Notes under the pieces: generated by a model
What the model was told of the DNA's origin: nothing
Seen by the model: only the letters and a program-made list of their open reading frames with translations
The model's database searches: none
Shown: positions 44,249-53,243 of the stretch, piece after piece
How the letters are laid out: each line of letters opens with the position of its first letter
How positions within the stretch are numbered: the first letter of the stretch is position 1
Assembly: GCA_963840725.1 (NCBI GenBank)
Contig: CAWIZY010000007.1
Location: forward strand, 62,001 to 126,000
Direction of reading: 5' to 3'
DNA from: CAVWDU01 sp963840725
GTDB lineage: Bacteria > Pseudomonadota > Gammaproteobacteria > Pseudomonadales > Halieaceae
Length of the DNA stretch: 64,000 nt
Position numbers and translations under genes: made by a program

Positions 44249-44378
44249 ACGGGCCCAGGCCCCGGCCGATAATAGATCAGATCCGTTCCGATTGCAGTTG
44301 TCTGCGTTGTTCGTTGCTAGACTTGTTTGCGATGCGGATGCTTGCAAGGACGCAGCGTCTTAATATGGAGATTTGATC

Positions 44379-44753
44379 ATGAAGAAACCCTACCCTATTG
44401 CAGTTACAGTTGGATCGGCCAGGGCCGAACGCCAAGTACTCTCCCGTCAGTCTGTCGCTATCAGGGTCGCGATCCTGATCCTGATGATGGGACTTGGTGC
44501 CAGCCTTGTCAGTTTGCCGGCCGGTGCCGAAGATGCGGCCCCCTCGTCGGTGGCTACAAGCATCAACATCAACACCGCCAGCGCCGAGGATCTGGCAGCG
44601 GGTCTCAATGGTATTGGCCTCACGCGGGCGCAGGATATTGTCCGTCATCGGGAAGCCTTTGGCCCGTTTGCCACCCTGGAAGAACTGACCGAGATCAAAG
44701 GTATCGGCCAGGCAACAATCGATAAGAATCGCACAGTGATTACATTGGAATAA
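44379..44753 (+). CDS. ComEA-type helix-hairpin-helix protein
   Basis: 124 residues: a basic N-terminus, one hydrophobic segment (VAILILMMGLGASLVSLPAGA) acting as signal peptide or anchor, then two helix-hairpin-helix units (SININTASAEDLAAGLNGIG and EELTEIKGIGQATIDKNRTV). ComEA proteins bind incoming DNA in the periplasm during natural transformation. GGAG lies 8 bases upstream of ATG 44379. Single gene with its own terminator; same position as in Pseudomonas (after pyrF). Confidence 0.85.
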   Translation: MKKPYPIAVTVGSARAERQVLSRQSVAIRVAILILMMGLGASLVSLPAGAEDAAPSSVATSININTASAEDLAAGLNGIGLTRAQDIVRHREAFGPFATLEELTEIKGIGQATIDKNRTVITLE

Positions 44754-44774
44754 ACCCAGTGCATCCGTATCATG

Positions 44775-44796
44775 AAGGGCCTTAGGGCCCTTTTTT
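44775..44796 (+). terminator. Rho-independent terminator of the comEA-like gene
   Basis: Stem AAGGGCC / GGCCCTT-type with a four-base loop, followed by six T. Confidence 0.88.
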
Positions 44797-44915
44797 ATGG
44801 GTCCGGTTGCCGGGCTCTAGCCACTTCCCTGGTCTTGCTTGAGGGACATTGGGGGTGAGTTTGGGAGGCAATTTCAGGCCAGCCGGTGGGCACGGCGCGA
44901 GAGTAGGCGGCAAGG

Positions 44916-45863
44916 GTGAAGTATCTGATAACCGGAGCAAGTGGGTTTATAGGGCGTGAGCTGATGCGTGCGCTCTCCGCTCGCGGCGCTTCTTTATTGG
45001 CTATAAGTCGGCGAGCCGGGGAGTCGCTACCGGGTGTGCAATGGTTTATCGTCGATCTCAGCCAAGAGTCAGTCCCGGAGTCCCTGCTGCAAGGCGTGGA
45101 TGTCGTTTTCCACCTTGCGGGTGTGGCGCATCGGCAGGGTGGCGGCGATGATTATCGCCGTGTCAATTATCAGGCAACTCTGGACCTTGCTTCCGCTGCG
45201 GCCCGCGCAGGCGTGAGCAGCTTTGTATTTGTCAGCAGTGTTAAAGCGATGGGCCCGCCGAACGATTGCTCGCCGCGTCGCGAGCTGGATTGCTTTCCTC
45301 CCACCGATGAATACGGCCATTCCAAGTGGCAAGCCGAGCGGGCGTTACGCAGCGCTTACGCCGAGTCATCTATGGGTGTGGTGATCCTGCGGCCCGCGCT
45401 GGTATACGGCAGTGGGGCCAAAGGTAACCTTGCGGTTCTTGCGATGGCGGTACGCTATGGTCTGCCGCGGCCTCCTGAATCAGGCGGGCGTTCGATGATA
45501 TCGTTGCCGGATCTGGTGAGTTTGCTTTGCATCCTGGCGGACAGCCCGGTGAAGACTTTGCAGACCTGGATTGTCTGCGACGGGGAAAGCTACAGTTTTC
45601 GGCGGATTCACGATTCCTTGCGAGTGACGCAGGGGCTGGGTCCGGCTGCAGACTGGTGGCCGTTGTGGATGTGGCGATTCGCGGCCGCTGGCCTGGATTT
45701 ACGTCGCAGAGGTGGGGGCTCCAGAGAGCGTGAGTCGAGCTTCGATACATTGTTTGGCTGTGAACATTACAGCAACGGGGCGCTGCTTGAGGCGTTATCC
45801 TGGCGGCCCCAATGGAAAATTGAGGATCTGGCTGAGCGGCTCGGTCCGGGCTCATTGTCTTGA
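44916..45863 (+). CDS. NAD-dependent sugar epimerase/dehydratase (WbpV/WbpK-like)
   Basis: 315 residues, extended short-chain dehydrogenase: YLITGASGFIGRELMRAL, VFHLAGVAHRQGGGDDY, VFVSSVKAMG and the active YxxxK in YGHSKWQAE. It likely acts on a UDP- or dTDP-hexose in surface polysaccharide precursor synthesis, as WbpV/WbpK do beside WbpL. GTG start; the stop overlaps the start of the next gene by 4 bp. Confidence 0.83.
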   Translation: MKYLITGASGFIGRELMRALSARGASLLAISRRAGESLPGVQWFIVDLSQESVPESLLQGVDVVFHLAGVAHRQGGGDDYRRVNYQATLDLASAAARAGVSSFVFVSSVKAMGPPNDCSPRRELDCFPPTDEYGHSKWQAERALRSAYAESSMGVVILRPALVYGSGAKGNLAVLAMAVRYGLPRPPESGGRSMISLPDLVSLLCILADSPVKTLQTWIVCDGESYSFRRIHDSLRVTQGLGPAADWWPLWMWRFAAAGLDLRRRGGGSRERESSFDTLFGCEHYSNGALLEALSWRPQWKIEDLAERLGPGSLS

Positions 45864-46855
45864 ACTCTGCGATCCTGCTTCTGGTCACCCTGGCCCTGTC
45901 TGTGCTTTTTTGTGGCCTTTATAGACGCCTTGCCCTTCGTTGGCAGTTTCTGGATCGTCCCAATGATCGCTCTTCCCACAGCCAACCGACACCCCACGGC
46001 GGCGGTGTACCGATGCTTTTCGCGTTTTGTGCGGGCATTCTCATGGCTTTTTACTCGGGTGTGCCGATTGGCACGTCCTACCAGGTGGTGCTGCTCGTTG
46101 CCCTGGTATTGATGGTTATAGGGGTTCTGGACGACCTCTGGCATTTGCCCGTGCTGCTGCGTTTTACTCTCTATGGTCTCTGTGCGCTGCTCACGGTCAG
46201 CATACTGTGGGTCCCCCTGTTCCCGGTGCTCGAGGTACGGCACTACTTCCTGCTTGCGACGGCGGCCATCGCCCTGCTGTGGCTGATGAACCTGTTTAAT
46301 TTCATGGACGGCATAGATGGCCTTGCTGGGCTGCAGGGCGTTTTCGCCTGTGCTGCAGCAGCGCTACTCAGTGGATGGATAAATGGCAGTCAGCCCTTTG
46401 CGCTGATCTGTATGCTGCTGGCTATGGCTCTATCGGGATTTTTGTTCTGGAACTGGCCCCCTGCACGTCTGTTTATGGGGGACGCGGGCAGCGTTCCTAT
46501 CGGCTTTCTGTTGGGCGCGCTGGCCTTACTCGGCGCAGCGGATGGGCTGCTCCCGCTGGCTTGCTGGCTCATTCTGCTGGCGCCGTTTATCACAGATGCA
46601 ACGTATACCCTGATCTGGCGGGCAGCCACCGGGCAGCCCTTCATTCGGCCACATCGGCTACACGCCTACCAGCGGTTAAGCCGTCTTTGGCGTGGACATC
46701 TTTCCGTCGATCTGCTGTTGCTCGCCATAGGATTGTTCTGGCTACTTCCTCTCGCCAGCCTGGTGCTGTTTTACCCGAGTTACGAGCTTATATTGGTAAT
46801 TTTGGCATATTTTCCTCTGCTCTGTGGCATGGTGGTTGCAGCCAAAATCGCGTAG
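45860..46855 (+). CDS. undecaprenyl-phosphate glycosyl-1-phosphate transferase (WbpL/WecA-like, GT4)
   Basis: 331 residues with about ten membrane helices and the MraY/WecA-family cytoplasmic motifs: FLDRPNDRSSHSQPTPHGGG, FMDGIDGLAGLQG and RLFMGDAGSVPIGFLLG, plus IRPHRLHAYQRL near the end. It should start O-antigen or similar glycan by transferring a GlcNAc/FucNAc-1-phosphate to undecaprenyl phosphate. TTG start, overlapping the epimerase stop; no better start is present. Confidence 0.85.
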   Translation: MNSAILLLVTLALSVLFCGLYRRLALRWQFLDRPNDRSSHSQPTPHGGGVPMLFAFCAGILMAFYSGVPIGTSYQVVLLVALVLMVIGVLDDLWHLPVLLRFTLYGLCALLTVSILWVPLFPVLEVRHYFLLATAAIALLWLMNLFNFMDGIDGLAGLQGVFACAAAALLSGWINGSQPFALICMLLAMALSGFLFWNWPPARLFMGDAGSVPIGFLLGALALLGAADGLLPLACWLILLAPFITDATYTLIWRAATGQPFIRPHRLHAYQRLSRLWRGHLSVDLLLLAIGLFWLLPLASLVLFYPSYELILVILAYFPLLCGMVVAAKIA

Positions 46856-46925
46856 TATCAACTGCTTATAGGCACCGCTGAACAAGTTTCTTAAGAGCGG
46901 GAGCGGGCCAGGATCAGGGGATAGA

Positions 46926-48947
46926 GTGGAATTGCTGAGTCGACTAGCCGGTGTCGCTGTGCGTTATACGTCCGTGGTCTGGGGCAGCGTTCGCGACGCG
47001 CTGCGCAAATTGCTGGAACTGCCGCGCAACATCAAGCAATCGCTGCTGTTGTGTCTGGACATGATTTTTGTTTGTGCCGCGATGTGGAGCGCCATCGCGC
47101 TGCGCTACGGATACACATCATTTCCCATAGGGGCACTCGAGATCGGCTGTGCCCTGTTCGTTGTCCTCGCCAGTGCGGTGATTTTTTTGCGGCTCGGGCT
47201 ATACAGGGCCGTCATCCGCTTTATGGGACAGCAGGCTATCTGGGCCGTGATAACTGCTGTCAGTTACTCCAGCCTGGTGCTCGGAGCAGCGGTATTCTTT
47301 ACCCGCGCCGATGTGCCCCGGTCGTTGCCCTTCATATACTGGGGGCTGGCATTGATGCTCATTGGTGGTACCCGACTCACTGTTCGGGCCTACTATCAAG
47401 CCAAGCTGCGCTCCACCTCCGAGCATGTGATCATTTACGGGGCCGGAGAGTCCGGCCGGCAGCTTCTCACGGCACTTAATCACGGTGACCAGTACCGTCC
47501 GGTTGCGTTTGTTGACGACGACAAACGCCTCCACAACTCGGTGATTAATGGACTGCCTGTGGCGCGCGCCCGAGATGTGCCAAGATTGATCAGTGAGTTC
47601 GATATCACGCAGGTTCTGCTGGCTATCCCGGCGGCCTCTCCCGAGCGCCGCAAGGAAATCATCAACTCGTTGGTGGGGTTGCCTGTCTATGTGCGTACAG
47701 TGCCGCCGATCAGCGAACTGGTGTCGGGTAAGGCTACGGTCAATCAGATCCAGGATATCGAACTGGAGGATCTTCTGGGCCGAGACCCGGTGCCGCCGCA
47801 TCCGGAGCTGGTTGCGACCTGTATTACTGACAAAGTCGTCATGGTCACAGGTGCGGGTGGGTCTATTGGCTCGGAGCTGGCCCGCCAGATTCTGCGTGCC
47901 AGGCCGCGGACGCTGCTGTTATTCGATAACTCGGAGTACGCGCTCTACAGCATAGAGCGAGAGCTTGGCGAGGTGAGAGAGGCCGAGGGTCTTTCAGCTG
48001 AGATCGTGGTGCTTTTGGGCTCGGTTCAGAATCAGGTGCGGCTGGAGAATGTGTTCAGGTCTTTCGGTGTGCAGACGGTTTATCATGCGGCGGCCTATAA
48101 GCATGTCCCGCTGGTGGAACATAATATTGTTGAGGGTGTCGCGAACAACGTGTTCGGTACCTGGTACGCAGCAGAGGCTGCCCGGAAGGCTCAGGTAGAA
48201 ACCTTCGTGCTGGTGTCTACAGACAAGGCGGTTCGTCCCACCAATATTATGGGAGCCTCCAAACGGTTTGCTGAAATGATTCTTCAGGGTCTGGCCCAGA
48301 ACGATACAGCTACCCGGTTTTGTATGGTGCGCTTCGGTAACGTCCTGGGCTCATCGGGCTCGGTCGTGCCTTTGTTTCGTGAGCAGATTGCTCGCGGTGG
48401 TCCTGTCACTGTGACCCACCCTGAAGTGTCGCGCTACTTCATGACTATCCCCGAGGCTGCCCAGTTGGTGCTTCAGGCCAGCGCAATGGGCACCGGAGGG
48501 GATGTTTTTGTGCTGGATATGGGCGAGCCTGTCAAGATTGTGGAACTGGCCCGGCGCATGATTCACCTCAGTGGCTATGAGATGAATCACGATACGCACA
48601 TCGGTGAACACATCGAGGTGGAGTTTATCGGTCTGCGACCGGGAGAAAAATTGCGTGAGGAACTGGTTCTGGGCAGCAATGTCACTGGCACCGGGCATCC
48701 GATGATTATGCGAGCCGAGGAGGAATGCCTCAGCTATGCCCAGATTCATCGCAAGCTGATAGACCTGCGACGTTTTTGTGATCAGATGGATTGCGATGGA
48801 ATCACCGCTGTTCTGGGGCGTGCAGTCAGCGGCTACACAGGTCCCGAAGAGCGTTACGATCACATGTGGATTCGTAATGTCACTCACTCGCAGGCCCCCG
48901 CAGTCGCAGCCTCCAATGTGCAGGAACTGTTTCCTGACAAGGTCTAG
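46926..48947 (+). CDS. WbpM/CapD-family nucleotide-sugar 4,6-dehydratase
   Basis: 673 residues: four N-terminal membrane helices (about 35-150), a CoA_binding-like Rossmann domain (IIYGAGESGRQLLTALNHG), then the catalytic dehydratase domain (MVTGAGGSIGSELARQIL, YHAAAYKHVPLVEHN, STDKAVRPTNIMGASKR). The WbpM group replaces the catalytic Tyr of the YxxxK with Met (MGASK), visible here. It produces UDP-4-keto-6-deoxy-GlcNAc for O-antigen sugars. GTG start after a 70-bp gap. The stop TAG is followed by GGGCACTTC, similar to the MITE end. Confidence 0.9.
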   Translation: MELLSRLAGVAVRYTSVVWGSVRDALRKLLELPRNIKQSLLLCLDMIFVCAAMWSAIALRYGYTSFPIGALEIGCALFVVLASAVIFLRLGLYRAVIRFMGQQAIWAVITAVSYSSLVLGAAVFFTRADVPRSLPFIYWGLALMLIGGTRLTVRAYYQAKLRSTSEHVIIYGAGESGRQLLTALNHGDQYRPVAFVDDDKRLHNSVINGLPVARARDVPRLISEFDITQVLLAIPAASPERRKEIINSLVGLPVYVRTVPPISELVSGKATVNQIQDIELEDLLGRDPVPPHPELVATCITDKVVMVTGAGGSIGSELARQILRARPRTLLLFDNSEYALYSIERELGEVREAEGLSAEIVVLLGSVQNQVRLENVFRSFGVQTVYHAAAYKHVPLVEHNIVEGVANNVFGTWYAAEAARKAQVETFVLVSTDKAVRPTNIMGASKRFAEMILQGLAQNDTATRFCMVRFGNVLGSSGSVVPLFREQIARGGPVTVTHPEVSRYFMTIPEAAQLVLQASAMGTGGDVFVLDMGEPVKIVELARRMIHLSGYEMNHDTHIGEHIEVEFIGLRPGEKLREELVLGSNVTGTGHPMIMRAEEECLSYAQIHRKLIDLRRFCDQMDCDGITAVLGRAVSGYTGPEERYDHMWIRNVTHSQAPAVAASNVQELFPDKV

Positions 48948-48971
48948 GGCACTTCAGAGACTCGCATAGGC

Positions 48972-51900
48972 TTATCTCAGCAGTGCCTTTTTCAGGGGAG
49001 TCTCTTGAAAAATGCGATCAAGAGTCGTCAGCAACACATCGGCATCCTGTGCCGTAAAGATCATCGGTGGACGAAGCTTGATAACATTGTGGTGCGGCCC
49101 GTCGCTACCTGCCAGGATGCGGCAGTCTCTCAGCCGGTTGACGACGTAATCAGTTTCTGACCCAGCCGGCTCCAGTGTGTTTGCGTCCCGGACCAGTTCC
49201 ACACCCAGGAACAAACCCCGGCCGCGCACGTCACCGATCAGTGGATGCTTGTGCTTTAGCTTTTCAAGCCCACTGATTAACTGCTCGCCGCGGGCGAGTG
49301 CATTGGCCTGAAGCGACTCCTCATCCAATATATCCAGAACGGCCAGTCCCGCGGCGCAGGCCACAGGGTTGCCGCCATAGGTGCTGAAGAACTCCATTCC
49401 GTTATCGAGACTGGCGGCGATTTCTGCTCGGGTGATCACTGCCCCGAGCGGATAACCATTGGCGATAGGCTTTCCCAGCACCACAATATCAGGGATTGCG
49501 TCCTCCTGCTCAAACCCCCAAAAACTGCTCCCCATTCTGCCGAAACCGACCTGAACCTCGTCGGCGATGCACAGGGTCCCGTGGCAGCGGGCGTGCCGGT
49601 AGGCCGCCGCCAGATAGCCCTGCGGAAATACGATTTGTCCGCCTACCGATGGGATTGTCTCAGTGATAAACGCGGCCACGTCGCGCCCATTGGCGGAAGC
49701 CCGCGACAGCGTGCTATTGACGCATTGCGCATAGCGCAACCCCGCTTGCGGATCGTCGCGGCGAAAGAGGCCTCTATAGTCGTCAGCGAGGGGCACTTCA
49801 TGAACCCAGTCGGGGCGGCCTCCGCCCCCGGGCCCGTCGTACTTATAGGGACTGATCGCCGTCAGTGTGTTGGTGTGGCCATGGTAGGCGGCTTCCATCA
49901 CGCAGACATCGTGCCTGCCCGTATAGTTGCGGGCCAAACGCAGCGCCAGTTCATTTGCCTCGCTGGCGGAATTAACGAACAGGCAGGTGGAGAGGGGTGC
50001 CGGGAAGGTGGCATTCAGCCGTTCGGCATAGTCGAGTATGTTCTCATGCAGATAGCGTGTGTTGGTGTTCAGCAGTGCTGTCTGGCGCTGAATCGCCGCA
50101 ACCACCCGCGGGTGACTGTGGCCGACATGGGCGACGTTATTGTAGGCATCCAGGTAAGCGCGGGCCTGGCTGTCATAGAGAAACTGGCGAAAGCCGCTGA
50201 CCAGGTGCAGAGGCTTTCGATAAGACAGCCGTAGCGACGGTCCCAGCAGTCTTTCCCGTCGCTTGAGCAACTGGTTCACAGTAGGCTTTGAATCCGCTCG
50301 TGCATCCAGTCGGTCGAGCGGGGCTCCCGGTATCAGTGCTGCGGGACAGGGGCACAACTGCCGCCAAATGTGTGCGTGGGTTGGACTGACTACGCCGGGA
50401 AATTCAGCGTCTAGGCCCAGCAAGTCGATCATAATCTGCAGATGGAGATGCGGTGGCCAGCCGCCATTTTCATGACTGTCGCCCACCTCGGCGAAGCGCT
50501 CACCCGGCCGCACTGTCTGGCCTGTGTGGAGGCCATTGATGCTGGCGAGGCTCAAGTGCCCGTAGAGCGTATAAAAAGGCTCTTGCGCGGTTGTGACATG
50601 CCTCAGTATCACCAGCGGGCCGTAATCGAGCGGCGCCTGATTGTGCGCGATACACTCGATCGTCCCGGCCAGCGGGGCTTGCACTGCGGTGCCCGGGGGG
50701 CAGAAAATGTCGAGACCAATGTGTTCCGTGCGGCGTTCCTGAGTGGGATATCTGTCGCCGCCAAACGCCGCGTCAGTGTAGAGGGCACGCGGCTCAGCGT
50801 AGCGGCCATAGGCAACACTTGCGCCGGAGGCGGCCATCGAGTGATTGATCAGGGTCGCCAGGGGTCCCAGTCGGTGGTTTGCCGGATCAGATCCCAGCAG
50901 TGGGCTGTCCACACTGAGGTCAATAACAGCGGGTTGGCTGTCCGACTTGACCACCGGCGCCGCCTCGGCGCCCATCGTCTCCAGGGCGGCAGTGACTGAT
51001 TCTATGCCGGGGAGGACTGGCAGGGCGCAGGCGTCCCGAAATACACACTCGGCAAATCTGGTCGGGATGCTTTGCAGTCGATTGAGGGCGGCTCCTGCCG
51101 GCCCCTGGCTGATAGTAACGTACGGGTCTTCCGGCTCCTCCTGTTCGCGATCGCTGGAAATCACCAGGCTGACCGCCAGCCTCGCTTGAATAAGCCCGAA
51201 CAACAGTGATATCTCAGCCGCGCTGGGTTGCCGCAGGGTGCAATAGCCACGCAGGAAGCTTGCGCAGACTGACAGTGGGTCTTCCTGGTCCAGAATCAGG
51301 TAAGCGAGGGCGATAGCGGCGTCACAGATCAGTGGCTGCCAGCTCGTATCGCCAAAATCAAACAGGCCAGTGACCAGAGCTGCACCCTTGTCACTGGTTA
51401 CCAGAACATTGTAGTCGTTGGCATCATTATGAATGACGCCCTGGGCCAGTCCGCTGAGTCGAGGGCTAGTTTCAGCCGCAAAGCACTCCAGTGCCCGACG
51501 CGCGGCCTCCCGGTAATCCTCCGACACGGCATTGACTTTGAGCAGGTGCTCATCAGCACGGGTCAGGTCCCAGCAATGGTCCCGGCGCATGGCAGGATGC
51601 CGGAAACCCTCCAACTCCCTGCACAACTGGGCCATGGTTTTGCCAAAGCTCTCATAGAGTGGTCCGGTGTGCGGACGGTAGTCTGCCAGTAACTCCCCGG
51701 GGCAATAGTGCAATAGCCACAAAATCCGGGTCTCGGTCCCTATTTGCGCGGAGACGAGTGCAGCACCGCTGGCGGATCGCACCACCCGTGGCAATAGGAG
51801 TGAACTCTTATCCAGGTGGTCGAGGGCTGCGATCTGCAATTCTACGACAGCCTGCTCGCACCCCGCATGCATGAGTTTACATATATAGCGTTCGCCGTCA

Positions 51901-52010
51901 GTCGTTGTCGCCAGGTAGTTAAGATCGCGCTCCCCGGGGAGTACCGTCAACTGGGCTCTGATACCGTAGAGTCGATCCAGTAGGGTATGGAGGCTGTTTT
52001 CCACTGCCAC
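48972..52010 (-). CDS. three-domain protein: APH-like kinase, M23 peptidase, class III PLP aminotransferase/phospho-lyase
   Basis: About 1012 residues. Domain 1 (about 1-330) is a choline/aminoglycoside-kinase fold like hydroxylysine kinase: catalytic VIHNDANDYNVLV and metal LFDFGDTSW. Domain 2 (about 420-560) is an M23/LytM peptidase with zinc motifs HIGLDIF and PHLHLQ. Domain 3 (about 590-1010) is a class III aminotransferase related to ethanolamine-phosphate/phosphohydroxylysine phospho-lyases, with the PLP lysine in VVLGKPIANGYPLG. No signal peptide. A GTG at 52010 has AGAGGA at 6 bases; ATG 52034/52037 or 52070 are alternatives. A pathway of phosphorylation followed by phospho-elimination of an amino alcohol is inferred. 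Confidence 0.83.
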   Translation of the reverse strand: MAVENSLHTLLDRLYGIRAQLTVLPGERDLNYLATTTDGERYICKLMHAGCEQAVVELQIAALDHLDKSSLLLPRVVRSASGAALVSAQIGTETRILWLLHYCPGELLADYRPHTGPLYESFGKTMAQLCRELEGFRHPAMRRDHCWDLTRADEHLLKVNAVSEDYREAARRALECFAAETSPRLSGLAQGVIHNDANDYNVLVTSDKGAALVTGLFDFGDTSWQPLICDAAIALAYLILDQEDPLSVCASFLRGYCTLRQPSAAEISLLFGLIQARLAVSLVISSDREQEEPEDPYVTISQGPAGAALNRLQSIPTRFAECVFRDACALPVLPGIESVTAALETMGAEAAPVVKSDSQPAVIDLSVDSPLLGSDPANHRLGPLATLINHSMAASGASVAYGRYAEPRALYTDAAFGGDRYPTQERRTEHIGLDIFCPPGTAVQAPLAGTIECIAHNQAPLDYGPLVILRHVTTAQEPFYTLYGHLSLASINGLHTGQTVRPGERFAEVGDSHENGGWPPHLHLQIMIDLLGLDAEFPGVVSPTHAHIWRQLCPCPAALIPGAPLDRLDARADSKPTVNQLLKRRERLLGPSLRLSYRKPLHLVSGFRQFLYDSQARAYLDAYNNVAHVGHSHPRVVAAIQRQTALLNTNTRYLHENILDYAERLNATFPAPLSTCLFVNSASEANELALRLARNYTGRHDVCVMEAAYHGHTNTLTAISPYKYDGPGGGGRPDWVHEVPLADDYRGLFRRDDPQAGLRYAQCVNSTLSRASANGRDVAAFITETIPSVGGQIVFPQGYLAAAYRHARCHGTLCIADEVQVGFGRMGSSFWGFEQEDAIPDIVVLGKPIANGYPLGAVITRAEIAASLDNGMEFFSTYGGNPVACAAGLAVLDILDEESLQANALARGEQLISGLEKLKHKHPLIGDVRGRGLFLGVELVRDANTLEPAGSETDYVVNRLRDCRILAGSDGPHHNVIKLRPPMIFTAQDADVLLTTLDRIFQETPLKKALLR

Positions 52011-52118
52011 TGGCCATCCTCTCGAAAATGACATCATAGCAAGCGATGTCCGGCCTTCACCGCAGAGCAATCCCGCGATCCGGGGTATGGGCGCGAGGGG
52101 GCAGGGCCGGTTGGGTAC

Positions 52119-52140
52119 AGTTGAGGACGGTCCCTCAACT
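52119..52140. other. perfect hairpin between minus-strand genes
   Basis: AGTTGAGG / CCTCAACT arms around a 6-base loop, between the DUF6524-like gene (ending at 52177) and the three-domain gene. No T run follows on either strand. Confidence 0.5.
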
Positions 52141-52176
52141 CACCCGGAGCGTCAGGCAGTGGGTGGTGCGTCAGCT

Positions 52177-52596
52177 TCAGTCGTCTTCCACGTCGTCGAC
52201 TGACACTTGCCCGGACATGGAGCGGCGAATGATGGACCAGGACATGCCGACTGCCAACACGAGGGACAAGACTGTGAGAATGATCCAGGTCTGGGTATTT
52301 TCCGCGTCCAGACTGAGCCAGCCCATATCGACAAATAGCCATGCCAGGCAGGCGAAAAGGGCGCCAGAAAGGACCACGCCGAGGACACCCATCGACAGTA
52401 GTGTGGCTCTCACAAAGACTATCCAGGCAATAATCAGGGCAATCGTGGCCAGCGCGGGAATGGGCCCGAATTCCGTACCTTCGGCTGTCATCCAGCCCAC
52501 ATAGGAGTAACCCGTAGGGTTAAAAGTACCGAATACCAGAGCCGCAGCGAAGAGCCACCGGCCGAGGAAGTCGGGGATAGAGAATGAAGATGCCAT
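52177..52596 (-). CDS. DUF6524-like small membrane protein
   Basis: 139 residues with four hydrophobic helices: FLGRWLFAAALVFGTFNPTGYSY, ALATIALIIAWIVFVRATLL, LGVVLSGALFACLAWLFVD and WIILTVLSLVLAVGMSW (each quoted within 23 or fewer but not exact boundaries). The FNPTGYSY segment is typical of the DUF6524 family. Function unknown. The ATG at 52596 (MASSFSIPDF) is preferred over the upstream in-frame start. Confidence 0.7.
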   Translation of the reverse strand: MASSFSIPDFLGRWLFAAALVFGTFNPTGYSYVGWMTAEGTEFGPIPALATIALIIAWIVFVRATLLSMGVLGVVLSGALFACLAWLFVDMGWLSLDAENTQTWIILTVLSLVLAVGMSWSIIRRSMSGQVSVDDVEDD

Positions 52597-52811
52597 AGGG
52601 TAGCCTTGTGTGAGTTCAACAAAATGCAAAGTTAGTTCAGTTGTCCCCTCAGGGCAAGGCTCAAGCTGAGGCATTTTTGCGCCCTGGGGTTTCTCGATCC
52701 ACTCAATTCCGGGTTATAGTGCACACGCCACGCTGTGACAGTCCAGCATGTGGAAACCATTTCGAATGAAAACATCTACCTACAGTGCCCAGGGGCGGAA
52801 GGAGTCTCACA

Positions 52812-53234
52812 ATGAACATTCTCGAAAGTGCAGTCAATATGCTCAGCCAGCAGCTCAACAAGGGGGTCGATGCCGAGTCCACCCTGTCTGCATTAACGTC
52901 CGTGCTGGGTCAAGACGGCAAAGGCGGCCTTGATTTGTCCAGCGTTGTGACCAAGATGACCGAAGAGGGTGGTCTGGCGGATACAGTGCAATCCTGGCTT
53001 GGGGACGGCGGTAATGCGCCCATTAACGCGGATACTGTCAGGTCTCTGTTTGGTGATGAACGAATCGCGGAGTTTGCCAGCAAGCTAAACATCGACACGG
53101 ATGCCGCAGCTAGCAGCCTGAGCGGTTTGTTGCCTGAGGTGATGGATAAAGCCAGCCAGGGTGGGCAGCTGCTCGACAGCGCCGGCGGCATCGGCGGTCT
53201 GATGGACGCGGCCAAATCGTTTCTGAAGAAGTAA
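52812..53234 (+). CDS. DUF937/YidB-like protein
   Basis: 140 residues of alpha-helical character with glycine-rich turns (GGLDLSSVVTKMTEEGGL, WLGDGGNAPINADTVRSLFG), matching the YidB/DUF937 family of unknown function. AGGAG precedes the ATG at 52812. Nine bases separate it from the hydrolase that follows. Confidence 0.75.
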   Translation: MNILESAVNMLSQQLNKGVDAESTLSALTSVLGQDGKGGLDLSSVVTKMTEEGGLADTVQSWLGDGGNAPINADTVRSLFGDERIAEFASKLNIDTDAAASSLSGLLPEVMDKASQGGQLLDSAGGIGGLMDAAKSFLKK

Positions 53235-53243
53235 TCGCCGGCT

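Noticed and set aside
46868..46900. Possible second transposon end (GGCACCGCTGAACAAG) between WbpL- and WbpM-like genes
   Set aside because: Only partly similar to the MITE end and without a matching opposite end nearby.
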